Shown here in pieces: positions 41,911 to 53,950 of a stretch of 64,000 nt of DNA (its first letter is position 1; each line of letters opens with the position of its first letter). The position numbers and the translations under genes are program-made. The stretch is taken from NCBI GenBank assembly GCA_015143295.1, contig CM026574.1, forward strand, positions 9,302,938 to 9,366,937, read 5' to 3'. The notes under the pieces are model-generated. The model saw nothing but the letters and a program-made list of their open reading frames with translations. It was not told where the DNA came from and did no database searches. This DNA is from Tetracentron sinense (taxonomy: Eukaryota > Streptophyta > Magnoliopsida > Trochodendrales > Trochodendraceae).

Positions 41911-42744
41911 TTTTCTTTTTTTTTCTTTTCTTTTGTTATCCCATTATGAGAGACATGCCCTAGGAGTCATTTTAAATCAACATACCTAATGCCTTCCTTC
42001 CTTAGGTATGTTCTCACAAAAATCATATTTTGGATCATATATTTCGCTTGCTGCCCGCTAGAATTTTGCTTGCTGCCTTTTTAAAAAAAAAAACTTGTGG
42101 TCATATATTTCTGGAATTTTGCTTGCCTTGTGGAATTTTGTATGCTACCATGTCTTCAACTGAAGAGACTGCTCTGATTTAGTTATATATTTCTGTAGGG
42201 GAACAATGGATGGTCATATATTTCTATAAAATATAAACAAATATACCAAATGATTTAGTTACCTGTATTTATAGAATAATTATAATTTGGACAAAAACTG
42301 CTTAAGATTTCCTAAAACACCTGAAGTATTTAGAAGCTTAGCAAATATAGTGAAGTATAACTGAAGTCCTATAGATAACTGTCCACATTTGCTGAATGCA
42401 TGCTTTTAACCGTGGATTTGAAACCTTAATTACTGTGGGAATATGAAGGACCTTAGTCATCCATTTGTTGGACATCATTAGTCTATAAATACTGGATTTT
42501 TACCATTATCTGCATTTGATTATTAAAACTATGCAGCATTGTTGTTGCTTATTTGAATTTACATGAAGGTAATTGTGCTTATTTGAATTTGATTTGTGTA
42601 GGTAGTTATGCACTTTTGCTTGATTTTAAACTTGCACTTGCACTCATTGCATGCTAATATTTTAAACTTTTTGGTGTATTTTCTTTACGTATTAGGATTA
42701 CTGGATTAAGGTTTGAATCAATTAATCAAAGTATCAAAGTTAAA

Positions 42745-44842
42745 ATGCTAAGAGCTAGAGATTCTTTTTGGGAGTATGTGACTGCAGAAGGAGGGGCAAA
42801 GATTCGATGCAATTTTTGTCAAGAGACGCTTATGGGTAGTATTACCCGTATGAAACATCACTTTGCAAAACAATTGCAAAGAGATGTGAGGCCTTGTCCT
42901 TCGGTGCCTGATCTTGTTCATGAAAGGGGATTACAGGCCATACAAGAGATGGAGTCACGTAAGAAGACAAAAGTATCAGATTTATTGCAACCATCTCAAG
43001 TTGGTAGTGGAAGTTCTACAGGATCGATTTCAAACATGACTTGTGGTAATTTAGGAGGAGCTCAGCCGAAGGTAACTCAGCTCATAAAGAAGAAAGAAAA
43101 AGATGTTGCAGATCATTTGATGGCAAAAGCTTTTGTGGTGAATAACCTTCCATTTAACTTGCTAAGGTCGCAAGAGTTTAAAGACACCATCACAGCTGTT
43201 TCAAATCATGGTCCGGGTTATGTTCTTTCAAGTAGTGAAATACTTAGGGTAAAGTTATTGGCAAGCTTAAAGGATGAAGCAGAAGAGTATGTCAATACAA
43301 CTAAAAAATCTTGGGTTGTTTCAGGATGTACTTCATTGTCTGATTCTTGGACTGATGCAAAAAAGAGGTCACATGTGAATTTGTTGGTGACATCTCCTAT
43401 GAGAACAATATTTTTAAAAAGTAAGTGTACAATTGGAAAGAAGAAAGATGCAACATACATAGCAAATTTTATTGCATTTGGGATTGAAGAAATTGGATAA
43501 GAAAATGTTGTTCAATTCATATCAGACAATGCTTCCAATTACAGTGCGGCCGGAATCATTATTGAAGATAGATATCGAAAAATTTTCAAGACATTATGTG
43601 CAGCACATTGTTTGGATTTGATTTTAGAGAGTATTGATGAGCTTTCTCATGTGAAACCAATTTTAGAAAATGCGAGACTTATTGTGAAGTTTTTATATAG
43701 GATTCAACATGTTTTGGATTTGATGAGATTACACACCCAAAATAGAGAACTAAAGAGGTCTAGTGCTACTAGGTTTGCAACACAATTCCTTTGTTTACAA
43801 TCTATTCTCAAAGAAGAACAAGCATTAAGGTTTATGATTGCTTCAGCTGAATGGCGAGCTCTATCTCAAAGTAAGACAAATGAAGGAATAGAAATTGCAA
43901 ATATTATACAGGGGAATATGCTTTAGGGGAAGGGAAGAGAAATAATACAAACAATTGAGCCTCTTGTTAGGGTCCTACGGATGGTGGATGGTGATGGTTC
44001 TACTATGGGATATCTTTACGAAAGTATGGATAGGGCGAAAGAGGCAATCAAAGAAGTACATAAAGGCAATAATGAGAAGTATATGCCTTTTTGGAAGATA
44101 ATCAATGAAAGATAGAATAGGACATTGCACAGCCCCTTGCATGAAGTTACCGCCTACCTTAATCCTAACTTGTTTTATAATAAACTTGTGAAAATGGATA
44201 AGGAAGTAAGGGTGAGCATTGAGAAGATGATTGATAGGATGATCCCTAATTTTGAGGAGGCAAAGAAGTTTAACAAGGAGTTGAAACTTTACCACCAACA
44301 AGACAATTCCATCTTTACCAATGGGGAATTGAAAACCTTTGTGATACACATCCAAGTAAGTTCATTACATATTAGATTTTAGTTTTAATAGTTAACATTT
44401 TAAAAATGTATTTGTATTATAATTAGGACTTTGATGGGACATGTATGGACAACAAGTTCCAATCCTTCAGAAGTTGGCAATCAAATTGCATAGCCAACCA
44501 TGCAGTGCCTCAGCATGTGAAAGAAATTGGAGTGCTTTTGAGGCTGCACACACGAAGAAGAGGAACAGATTAGAGCCAAATAAGTTACATGACTTGGTGT
44601 TTGTTCGTGAGAACTTGCATTTTATGAAGACAAGTGCACTTAAAATAAAGGACAATGAACCAATTAATCTTGAGAAAATTTTGGCATTCCCAGATGTACT
44701 TGAAGTTGAAGTTGAAGGGAATCATGAACTTGAAGATGAAGCACCCTCTTCCAATGAATCTTTAGGGAATGAAGATGATGCAGATTTTGATGACCTTGAT
44801 GATAATGTCGCTTTTAACCAATTAATAAATAAGAATGAATAA
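42745..44842 (+). pseudogene. hAT transposase (BED finger, DUF659, hAT C-terminal domain), broken by stops
   Basis: A single frame from ATG 42745 to about 44354 encodes a BED-type zinc finger (IRCNFCQETL with later MKHHFAK), a DUF659 region (FNLLRSQEF to LVTSPMRTIF) and the catalytic core start (FISDNASNYSAAG). It is interrupted only by TAA at 43498, TAG at 43924 and TAG at 44113. A donor CATCCAA|GTAAGT at 44355 and an acceptor near 44427 suggest an intron. The last exon carries the dimerisation domain (LQKLAIKLHSQPCSASACER, then NWSAFEAAHTKKRNRL) and an acidic tail. A fourth stop (TGA 44432) replaces one Trp of the usual WW-x-Y-G. The few stops indicate recent death. Confidence 0.88.
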
Positions 44843-45129
44843 TTTTATCATGTAATTTGTATTCCATGATACTGGAAGAACAGTTTGTATTTTGTGATAC
44901 TTTTTGTTGATGAAACTGTTAGAAAAAAAACAATCAGTTTTGTTTTTAATCTTGATAATTGATTTCCTAATGAATTTTGATGCCTTGATAGCTTGATGGA
45001 ATGAAATTGGATGTTTAAATGATGTTATGGACTTATTGTTGATTATAGTTACTTTTTTCTATATTATCTCATCAAATTGTTAGATATATTAATTAATATT
45101 ATGTATATAATTTTTAAATTATTTTTTCG

Positions 45130-45228
45130 TTTTTTTCCCTAAGTTTTACCCTTTTTTTCCATCTTTTCCGAATTTTTCCGTACTTGACCCTTACCGAATT
45201 ATTCCTGTACCCCGACTTTGTGACTATC
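45130..45228. mobile_element. Terminal region of the hAT relic
   Basis: Ends CCCCGACTTTGTGACTATC. Its complement matches the left end of the MITE at 34408 and resembles the CATAGTTACCAAGTCGGGG ends of the MITEs at 61540 and 62607. This ties the transposase gene to that MITE family. The other terminus of the hAT was not found. Confidence 0.55.
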
Positions 45229-45329
45229 AAGAGATACAGTCAGGCAATATAATGAGGATAGACTACTAATAGAGTCGTCTTGATCACTCTCTTTTCTAGA
45301 TGTCATGAATAATTAATTACAGTTTTAAT

Positions 45330-45870
45330 TGTCTATGTGGATGACATTGTCGTGATAAGAATTTGAGATCAAAGACCCAGGAAGTCTCAAGTATTTTTTT
45401 GGTATAGATGGGGCTCACTCAAAGAAGGGCATTTTTATGTCACAGAGTAAAAATATACCTTACACTTACTTAAAGATATTGGGAAGCTAGGTTATCGACT
45501 TGCAGATACTCCGATTCATCCAAATCACAAGTTGAGCACCAGTGACAGACAATTATTGGACGATAGAGAGATGTACCAAATACTTGTAGACCGCCTTCTT
45601 TATTTCTCTCTCACCAGGCTTGACATAGCGGTTAGTGTGGTGAGTCAATTTATGCATGACCCTAGGATTCCTTATTATGAAACTGTTGAGAGGATCTTCC
45701 GGTATTTGAAGACTACTCTAGGGAAAAGCATACTATTTGCGAATCACATACATATCCTTCTAGAAGCTTACACTAATGCGGACTTGGCTGGAAACGTTGA
45801 TGGTCTACTGCCCCATGAACCACTCATGGAAGATTTCAATGAGTCAGAAGAGGAAGAAGTTTTTGTTGAA
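45330..45870 (+). pseudogene. Copia relic B, 3' part (RT end and RNase H)
   Basis: Starts with IVYVDDIVV at about 45325 (short internal deletion after it), then FFGIDGAHSKKGIFMSQ and RLLYFSLTRLDIAVSVVSQF (45590-45650), the Copia RNase H region, ending with LLEAYTNADLAG. Together with 39838-41540 it forms one element interrupted by the hAT insertion. The middle of RT is missing. Confidence 0.78.
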
Positions 45871-45879
45871 GAAGGATGA

Positions 45880-47080
45880 TGACAATTTTGATGCCGAGTA
45901 TGCAAGTTATGGCCTTGTAGGATCTTTCCTATTAGACATGAATGTAAAATTCAGACTGATGAGGATTGATGACTTGTAGTCTTATACTTTATGGTTCTAT
46001 TTTATTACTGATTGATAGAGTTAGGGTAATGCTTATGTACTGGTTACAATTTTACAGATAGTCAAGTAGATTTTCAAACTTCATGTTTATGTAATGATCT
46101 TGGAAGGTAATTTCATTGATTTCATGCATTTTCAATTATTTCTTAATTTTTATGTGCATTCATATATTTTTTCAAGGTTTCTACAACAATGAAAATGCAT
46201 ATCAATCAAGAATAAAAGATGTTACAAAAGTAGAGTTCATATTGGGGGAAGGAGGGAATTTTGTACCAAGTAGTTCATCAAGCAACCGCCTCAGGTTGCC
46301 TTGACAACCAAGATTTGAATTCAAAACTCTACAAATAAGAGTTTTGAGCTGTAAACATTCATCTCTGATGAATTGATTATATCATTATTATATTTTTGTT
46401 AATCTATGTAATGGAAACTTAGTTTTCTAAGGATAAACATCCCCTTTATTGCTGGAAATTTAATCATTTGGAAGAAGCTTTTTGGGTACTGTTCTACCCT
46501 ATAGGCTGATAACATCAACTTGCTACTACTACAAGTTATATTCTCTGGGTCACTACAGCGTGGTAGAGATTTGGATTATCAATATGCATTATCAACACCG
46601 GGAGGGGGGCAGACTCATTCGTAGTCTAAGGAGGAATATTGTAACTGAGACTTTTATCTTCTTTTTTTCACGTTTATATAGTCTTCTTCCTGGCTAATTC
46701 TTTGAGGTCATCCTCTTTATACTCTTTCTTTTATTCATCCCATTAACTCGTCTCTCAACTCTTTTGAAAAGAAAGACAACATCATCTTCACTATGATTTT
46801 TTCTCAAAATTACCTTGTATCCTGCTAAAGTAACAGTATTTCATGCTTCAAGCACTTCTACTGTGGTGGTTAAAACAACTACATATCTAACAACAGAACT
46901 ATAATCTAGTGCTAATAGATAACGGTAAAAAATGAACTTTGTGAACATGCTCTATTTGTATCCCGAAAAAAAGTTCCTCGACAACTGAATGTTTTTGCTA
47001 TGAACAGAAAACAATAATAAGCATTGTGAAAATAACCATGGATTTAGAAAAAAGAAAACAAGTTTATAGTTAAAAGGGAT
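45880..47080. other. Intronic sequence, no gene seen
   Basis: AT-rich with short open frames only. It may include the decayed 3' LTR of Copia relic B, but no ends were recognised. Confidence 0.35.
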
Positions 47081-47086
47081 ATATAC

Positions 47087-47241
47087 CATCATCAGATGAT
47101 GAATTTTCATGATTGTGCAGTGTATCTGTAGGTTCTAAGAGGGCTTTCAAATGCTCAGGAGCTCTAAAATGCAGTCCCAGCAGGAGGCTATAATCAATTA
47201 TGCATTGCGATTCCAGAAACATGCAATCTAGAGATATTTGT
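47087..47241 (-). CDS. PIP5K: PIP5K exon d
   Basis: 155 bases between acceptor TTTTGGCAG and donor GATGATG|GTATAT. It encodes QISLDCMFLESQCIIDYSLL followed by LGLHFRAPEHLKALLE. The IDYSLL motif corresponds to the family catalytic MDYSLL, with Met replaced by Ile and the essential Asp kept. Phases match exon c (one base borrowed) and exon e (one base donated). Confidence 0.92.
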
Positions 47242-47646
47242 CTGCCAAAATAAAAATTCCAATGACAATTATAGGTTAGAAGGGACTCATCATACAGTGA
47301 AAGATAGGCAGATCATAATACTATAGGATGCATATTTCAACTGTGAGCAACAAAATATTTCTCAACAAAGTAAAGGAACGTAAGTTGTAGTATTGCAAAT
47401 CAGATACGATAAAACACTTCATAAAGAAGTAGCAGTGGTGAAAAGGTGAAAAAGTACAACTGCATTTGGAAAGACAAGCATCTTGTTTCAACCATATTTC
47501 TTGTTCTGATCGCAATCTATTTTTAGCCTATTTTAACCTTCATTTCATATACATTTGTTTTTCAGATTTGCATTCTAAGTTTTACCTAGTTTAAGCTCTC
47601 TGAGTTCATCTAGGACAGAAGTAGAAACCTAAGGTTGCAGTTTGTT

Positions 47647-48080
47647 GAGATATGTTATTATTATGGGTGTAAATAGTAGATACAACGTATCATGTCAGTA
47701 AGGGTATTATTGTAATCTTCCTTTTTAATTGATATAAAAACATAACGGGGGATCAGCCCCTAATCTCTCTTTAATTTTTCTCCTCTTCTTCCTCTTTCCT
47801 ATAGGTTTCACTTTCTACTTAGTTTTAGAGCAGCTTTTTTTCGATCAAGATCAACAAAGGAGTACAAAAAACAAAGGGCGAAGCGTAATGCTGACTGTTG
47901 AGATATGTTATTATGATAGTTGTAGATATACAGTATTGTATCATTAAAGGTAGTATTCTAATCTTACTTTATGAGTGATATAAATAATACAAAGAGGGAA
48001 TCGGCCTCCAAATCTCTCTCCAATTTTTTTCCTCTCCCTCTACTTTCTTCCTTTTGGGTTTCACTTTCTACTATGACGTC
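47647..48080 (+). mobile_element. Two tandem Copia LTR fragments
   Basis: Two related stretches both begin TGTTGAGATATGTTATTAT (47647 and 47900) and both end near GGTTTCACTTTCTACT (47820 and 48075). A degenerate PBS-like TTAGTTTTAGAGCAGC follows the first. The segment between them (AGGAGTACAAAAAACAAAGG) resembles the leader of Copia relic A. Confidence 0.6.
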
Positions 48081-48498
48081 AATCGCCGTATGGAAGCAGT
48101 CGTCCCCCCGAAAAAATAAACAGGTCAACAAGAATGTAAATCTGGTTTTTTGTGTACTTTTCTGGAATTTTTGGATAGTGTTTAGAGCAAGGTGTTACGC
48201 AAGAAAAAATAAATTTTTAAAAATCCGATTGGTATGATTTGTTAGGGCTATTTTGCCGAGGAAATTGGTATTGTTTGATGATTTTGAATATATTAGAATT
48301 TTTAAAACTTGTTTGGAGAAGTTCCGTAAAGAATTCAAGTTGGGGTGATGATTTTGTTCCCTCTTTAATAATGTTTTTGTTGTTTTTGTGTTTTGAGGGT
48401 TTCAAATTTCATAGGTTGAGATTTAGGAAACCTGTAGAGATTCAGCAGGATATCATCACCAATGTCGACTGAAGGGGGGTATGAATTGATTTCTAGAG

Positions 48499-49633
48499 TG
48501 TTGATGGTCACTTTTTGACATGCTGACATAGAACCAGTATGGACATGTGTCATCAAAACAACCAAAGGAAAACAGTCAACAAGGCACCCTCAAGACGCTG
48601 GCAAGGCACACTAAGGCGCCAAAAGCGCCCTGTCAAGGCATCTCCAAGGCGCCGTCAGGTCATCTCCAAGACACACTTGGACACCGTCAGGTCATCTCCA
48701 AGACACACTTGGACACCATCAGGTCATCTCTAAGGCACCACCAAGTACACTGAGGCGCCGCCGAGGTGCAATGGAAAGATCATATTTTTTACCCGTGACA
48801 AATTACCCACTCTTGCAGACCCATGCATCCCAAGCGTGTGATTGTTAGTTAAAATTGATTACAATGGGCTAAAATGCTTCAAATGGTAAATTTGAAGGAA
48901 AAAGATTAAAAGAAAAAAACGCCATCAATGTTGCGCCCTCGTAAAAGTACTGTTATCTACGGGTCATAGCAATTCAAACAACTACACGAGCCACGGGGTG
49001 CCTTCAACAAGCTAAAGAGCCTATATAAATTGCCTGTTGCCCATGGGTTACTACACCTCAAGACATGGTAATTTTCTAAGAATAACTAGGACTTGTGGTT
49101 TGGCAGGCATAGAGGATTGCTAACAAAGATAGGAGCCCTCACTCTTCCATATTCCAAGGCAAGATTGCAAAGTGGGTGCCGCCTTTGTCAGCCCACTTAG
49201 AGTACGAAAAGAGTGAATGTCTTCTTGGGCACCCGAGGTAACGACGCGAGAAATTTGGGACTTCGATAAAATTTTGTAACCGAAATGGCCGTTATAGATA
49301 GACATTGATAGTCTTCAATGTTCATCTGTTACTGGATTGAATGGATTTTATCAAGTTACATAATAGGGATCATGTCCCTAGGAAATGGCAACCACTCATC
49401 AGATTCCGAACAAGGAAATCTTTCTTCAGTCGTTTTTAGACTTGACCTTAATACCATCTTCTCTGAAGTGTGCTTTACTGTCCCTTCCCAGTGCCATTTT
49501 ATCTACTGATAGTGCCCCAGTCAGTACGGCCGTACTCAAGTTTAGGCTGACATGGTGATTATCTCCCATACCCTTTTTCTTGAAGTGCGCATGTGGCCAT
49601 CTAGCTCAACACTCGCAAAAACCACCCCTTACA
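48499..49633 (+). repeat. Decayed LTR of a Tat-type Gypsy element
   Basis: Starts TGTTGATGGTCA and ends CACCCCTTACA, matching the end patterns of the intact LTR (TGTTGATGATGG...CCCCCTACA). A PBS-like TTTGATGACCAGTGGAGA follows. It contains a 32-bp tandem array (CCGTCAGGTCATCTCCAAGA unit) at 48650-48735 instead of the 28/53-bp arrays. No 3' LTR is nearby. Confidence 0.65.
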
Positions 49634-49699
49634 TTTGATGACCAGTGGAGATTTGATACAACAATTTCTAAAAATGCTTCAAATCAAGGGCAATCCGAT

Positions 49700-50430
49700 T
49701 CTATAGGGAGAGATGCTGAAGAAACTAGTCATCCTCAATAAACTGCAAACCTCATAGTAAAACTCGTTTCTACCTTGACCCCTTTCCTCCAGGCAATGCA
49801 ACAGACCCAAATACAAGCCTAAACTACGATTTTGAGTCTTTTGAGAGAGTTCAGTATTGGACCCTCTGTGGACCTAATCATCTTGTCTGACAATGTCGTC
49901 CTTGATGGCACCTCTGATGGTGCCCGAGAGCTGTAGACATTCAAATCACCCCATCTACAACATTAACAATGCCAGAGGCGCCTGTTGTTCCTCAGACACC
50001 CAATGAAAGTTTTGTCACAACAGTCGATGTCACTACGATACTGAAAAGACATAAGGCAAAAGTATTCAACGACAATTATCAGACAAGATTCAAACTTGTT
50101 GATATCCTTGAGAAATCGTACCCCAAAGGGTATGTCGTCCCTAATTTCTCCCAGTACAACGGAAAAGAAAGAAACAACTGAGCATGCGAAGTGATTTATC
50201 AACGTATTCAAGATGCATGCTAGCAATCATGAACTTCGCCTCCACAAATTTTCGAAGTCTCTTTCCAAGCGAGCCTACACTTGGTATAGTGATCTTGCAC
50301 CAAACTCAATACATTCCTGGAACAATATGATTGTTGCGTTTGCCAAGAAAATTTTCTTGGCCAAAGACTGAATCTCTTTCATCGACCTCAATCGCGAAAG
50401 ACAATAAATTTTGTTTATACAAGACTTAAT
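49700..50430 (+). pseudogene. Tat-type gag remnant
   Basis: Broken frames encode YPKGYVVPNFSQYNGKE and HELRLHKFSKSLSKRAYTWY followed by LAPNSIHSW, clearly related to the Gag core of the intact element at 11724. Stops and shifts are frequent and the element is truncated after Gag. It lies directly downstream of the LTR at 48499-49633. Confidence 0.8.
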
Positions 50431-50639
50431 CAATATGGGAAGAGAAGGAGATGGTTGAACTATCGGTGACCCTGCATCGAGAGGAAAAGAAGAGAACTGT
50501 AATTTTATTTGACTGTGAAGTGGATGTAATTATGTAAATATAAATTTTTATTTTTTATGAAAACAAGCATGACCTCTATGCCAACATATAGATTACAGAT
50601 TTTTTTTATCTGAAATTTTTTTAACAGGTCATAACATTC

Positions 50640-51690
50640 AGTTTTTTTTTTATTGTGATTAAGATTCACTAACCCTTAGGGTTCAACATTATAACCTTTG
50701 TTTTTAGAATTTTTTTTTTAACTCTAGTTAATAATTTTTAACCCTTAGGAGTTAATAGTGTTCTTAAAAAAATTAAGATTATATTGTTGAACCCTAAGGG
50801 TCGGTGAATATTAACCACAGTTAGAAGGGGTTAAAAGGGACACATGTTGACCTATGGGTGCAATTGAGCTCATGAAGGGTTCAATGGCAATTGATTGTGA
50901 TCCAATCTCAAATACAAATGGTTTTGGCACCTCTATTTTTTTATTATTTACAAAAACATACTTATTAGCTAATATTAGTTTTGCCAAATGCCCCCAATGC
51001 CTCCTCACATGATAGAAATGGTAGCCCCAGTCGCACAATTCCAAAGATGCAAGGTGATGTGGACAAGTGTCAAAACATCACCCTCTTACCTTTTGTTTCC
51101 TTGAAATCGGATCACAGCCAATTGTGAGTTCAATCGCACCCACAGGTCAACACGTGTCCCCTTAACCTCTATTAACTATGGTTAAGATTCACTAACTCTT
51201 AGGGTTCAACAATCTAACCTTGGTTTTTTGAAAAAAAATTAACTCTAAAGTTAAAAATTCTTAACCCTAGCGTTAATATTTTTACAAAACCAAGATTAGA
51301 GTGTTGAATTCAGTTCATAGGAGTTAAAAAGGGACACGTGTTGACTTGTGAGTGTGATTGAACTCTCCCTTTTAACTCTTATTAACCGTGGTTAAGAATC
51401 ACTAACCCTTAGGGTTCAACAATATAACCTTGGCTTTTACAAAAAAAAATATTAAAAAATTTAACTCTAATGTTAAAAATTCTTAACCCTAGGGTTTATT
51501 TTTATTTTAAAAAGCAAGGTTAGATTCTTGAAAGGGTTAGTCAATCTTAACCACAGTTAATAAAGTTAAAAAGGACACGGTGGGCCGTGGGTGCATTGAA
51601 CTTGGGTGCGAATGAACTCTTTGGATATGATTGACAGTGATCCATTTTGCTGAAATGTAAACACAACACACCATGCACGACTGAGTGAGG
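50640..51690. repeat. Cluster of foldback MITEs (GTTAAGATTC family) in nested inverted arrangement
   Basis: Imperfect palindromes at about 50657-50840, 51155-51345 and 51367-51578 share arms such as GGTTAAGATTCACTAACCC and CTTAGGGTTCAAC. The spacer between the first two is itself bounded by inverted GACACATGTTGACCTATGGG and CCCACAGGTCAACACGTGTC. The family also occurs at 25156-25391. Confidence 0.7.
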
Positions 51691-52690
51691 CTAGCACTCT
51701 TCCTTTGTGTAAATATAAACCCAAATCTCATAGGCCATTCCAAATTAGGCAGAAAAGAAAGGGGCAAAGGGGGAGGGGGGACGAACCTTCTGTGATCGAC
51801 GATGGTAACGTATGAATGCCCACGGCAACAACAATTGGCGATCCCACCACAGGCACAAGTATGTATCCTAATCGTTTCTTCCTTCTCTACTAAAAATCAG
51901 TATTTTTGGATCCTTGAAGATTTATAGAGGACCCATCTCGGCAATCTTCTTCACGGGGTATTATGTGTAGACACTGTATAGAGAACCCATTTTCTACTTC
52001 TCAATCAATTTAGTAGCCCGTATCAGACAGTCCGTGCGAATCTATTGAATTTTTTGGTGACTTGTATAGAAAACCCATTCTCTCCCTCTCTTTTTAATCT
52101 CTCTCCCTCTTTTTATTTTTTGGATGGTAACTGTTGGTGCTGGGTAGACATTTCTGAATATATTGTCCATTTGCTTTTACTGCTGAAAATCCCATATCGG
52201 CTTCGTATCGCTCATATCGGGCCGTATTGGTACCATTACGTGCGATATGGTGTGAATATGGGGAATATTTTTTTAAGGCGTATCTAGATATCGGGTTTGT
52301 GAAAAAACGATATGTAATGGCCAGTATCGGCCAGTACATATCGATATTTGGAACCATGATTTTGAAAAAATCCACACTTGTTCAAAGATTGCAATCCAAA
52401 CTCCACAAGACCAAATCATTTGAAAGACGGGTCAAGAACGACCCAAATACATACCACACCACTATTTTAGTGTCTCATAGTGAGTTAATGGCAAATCAAT
52501 GAAAAAAACTGAATCAGCCCTAGTTTTCCAACAATCCTTGTTTTGTTTAAAAAAAAAAGCCCTAAAGACTAAACCAAAAACATACATATAAATATACATT
52601 CTATTGGTACCAACCTTGAGGCAAACTGACAATGTCAGCCGAATGACAACAGCTAGGAGATGGCATAGCTCATGGTCCCTATTCATGTTG
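51691..52690. other. Intronic sequence with a CATATCGG-type repeat
   Basis: 52185-52365 has inverted words (CCCATATCGG, GGGCCGTATTGG, CCAGTATCGGCCAGTAC) suggesting an old MITE. No gene is seen. Confidence 0.4.
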
Positions 52691-52691
52691 C

Positions 52692-52985
52692 TCTGATACC
52701 ATGCTATTTGATAAAGACTGGGAGATGGGGGAGAAGAGAAAGAAGACGACGATGAGAGAGAAACCCTAAAGATAGATGTTTTCTTCTTTAGGTTAGATTC
52801 ATTATATATACTTTACAATATAATGAAATTACACAACTATCCTTTACGTTATTACACATATGAGACACTTGGATGACATTGATATGCAAAGAGAAAACAT
52901 CTAAAACCCCACCACACCACCTCAAATATGAGCCCACCAACTACAATAGCTACCTTCTAACCAACTTCTACTAGTTGATGCTCTT
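52692..52985 (-). mobile_element. Copia-type LTR end and PBS, antisense
   Basis: The minus strand reads GCATGGTATCAGAGCAACAT at about 52711-52692, a perfect initiator-tRNA-Met PBS (TGGTATCAGAGC). It is preceded on that strand by a leader with a TATATATAATG-type box and pyrimidine-rich stretches like an LTR R/U5. No coding domains follow, so it could be a TRIM-like or truncated element. Confidence 0.5.
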
Positions 52986-53950
52986 CACCGAAAAAGACGC
53001 ACAGACTCTAATTCTTCCATCTCCATCAACCTCTGATTCTCACTCACAAATATCCAATATCCAAGCTCTTGATTAGTGGCAGATATCAAGCATGCATGAA
53101 TTGGGAGGCTGAAAATGCAATAAGACAAATTGCTAGAGCAAGATAAACATTCCTTTTTTGGATGCCAATGATCCAAGAACAGAAAACAGTTGACCAGAAA
53201 CTTCCACCCTCCTCCAAGGACAATCTGAATAGGATCTGAAGTTCTGAACGTTATCCATCATCCTTATTAAAAATGGGAGTGGAACCCTACATCTTATCCT
53301 TACGCACTCTTTGATCAGCTCTTAGGTTACACCATCCCTCTCGAAACAACCCACCAGAATCTCTGAAGGTATTCACATCTTTTCAATGTACCTTCCCCCT
53401 CTAACTCTATGTTTCCAATTTCTATTCCCTTGCTTTGGCACCCGCCGGAATTCACCATTTGCTAAGATGTGCTGCTGTTTTGCAGTCCATACTCCATAGA
53501 ACTAGATATGAGAATTCGCAAACTGATCCCCTAAATCCTTCGACAGCCCTTCTCTGTAACAAAGTTTTCCCACCCCAACTTCCTGGAGTTGGATGCTTCT
53601 AGCCTGAAATTGCTCTTTCTACCTACAAAACCTTGAAAGAGAAATTTTGCATAACCCTTACCATTGTTTTCAAGATATCATCTTGGATAAAAAGGAGTCC
53701 CTGCCCTGTCTTGGCTTACCAACCATAAGCAGGAATTCTTTCTTATGTGGGATTACGCTACTTGCACCACACAGAAAACCCATTAGGCTTACTAGATAAC
53801 AACTCTACCTTCCAGGAAGTAGGAAACATGGATACTGATAAGCTCAACAATTCCCAAATTACATACCTCTATTTCCTGCCTCCATTAATTCCCATTTTCT
53901 TTCCAACTCCACACCACCAACTTCAACTTTGCTAATCTTATCAAAGCATA
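52986..53950. other. Possibly decayed coding sequence, unrecognised
   Basis: The minus strand shows coding-like pieces (for example GKGYAKFLFQGFVGRKSNFR near 53680-53600, with later stops). No family was assigned. It may be the body of the antisense Copia-type element or another retroelement. Confidence 0.25.

Larger units (their letters stand above)
33538..47086 (-). other. 13.5-kb PIP5K intron filled with transposons
   Basis: Donor GATGATG|GTATAT at 47087/47086 and acceptor CCCACTAG at 33538. It contains, on the opposite (plus) strand, two Copia relics and a hAT transposase relic, plus a MITE. All sit antisense to the kinase gene. Confidence 0.85.

Noticed and set aside
34408-45228. A single 10.8-kb hAT element spanning from the MITE-like end to the hAT end
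   Set aside because: The two ends are in the right orientation, but the flanks give no direct 8-bp duplication, and the left piece has its own right end near 34701.
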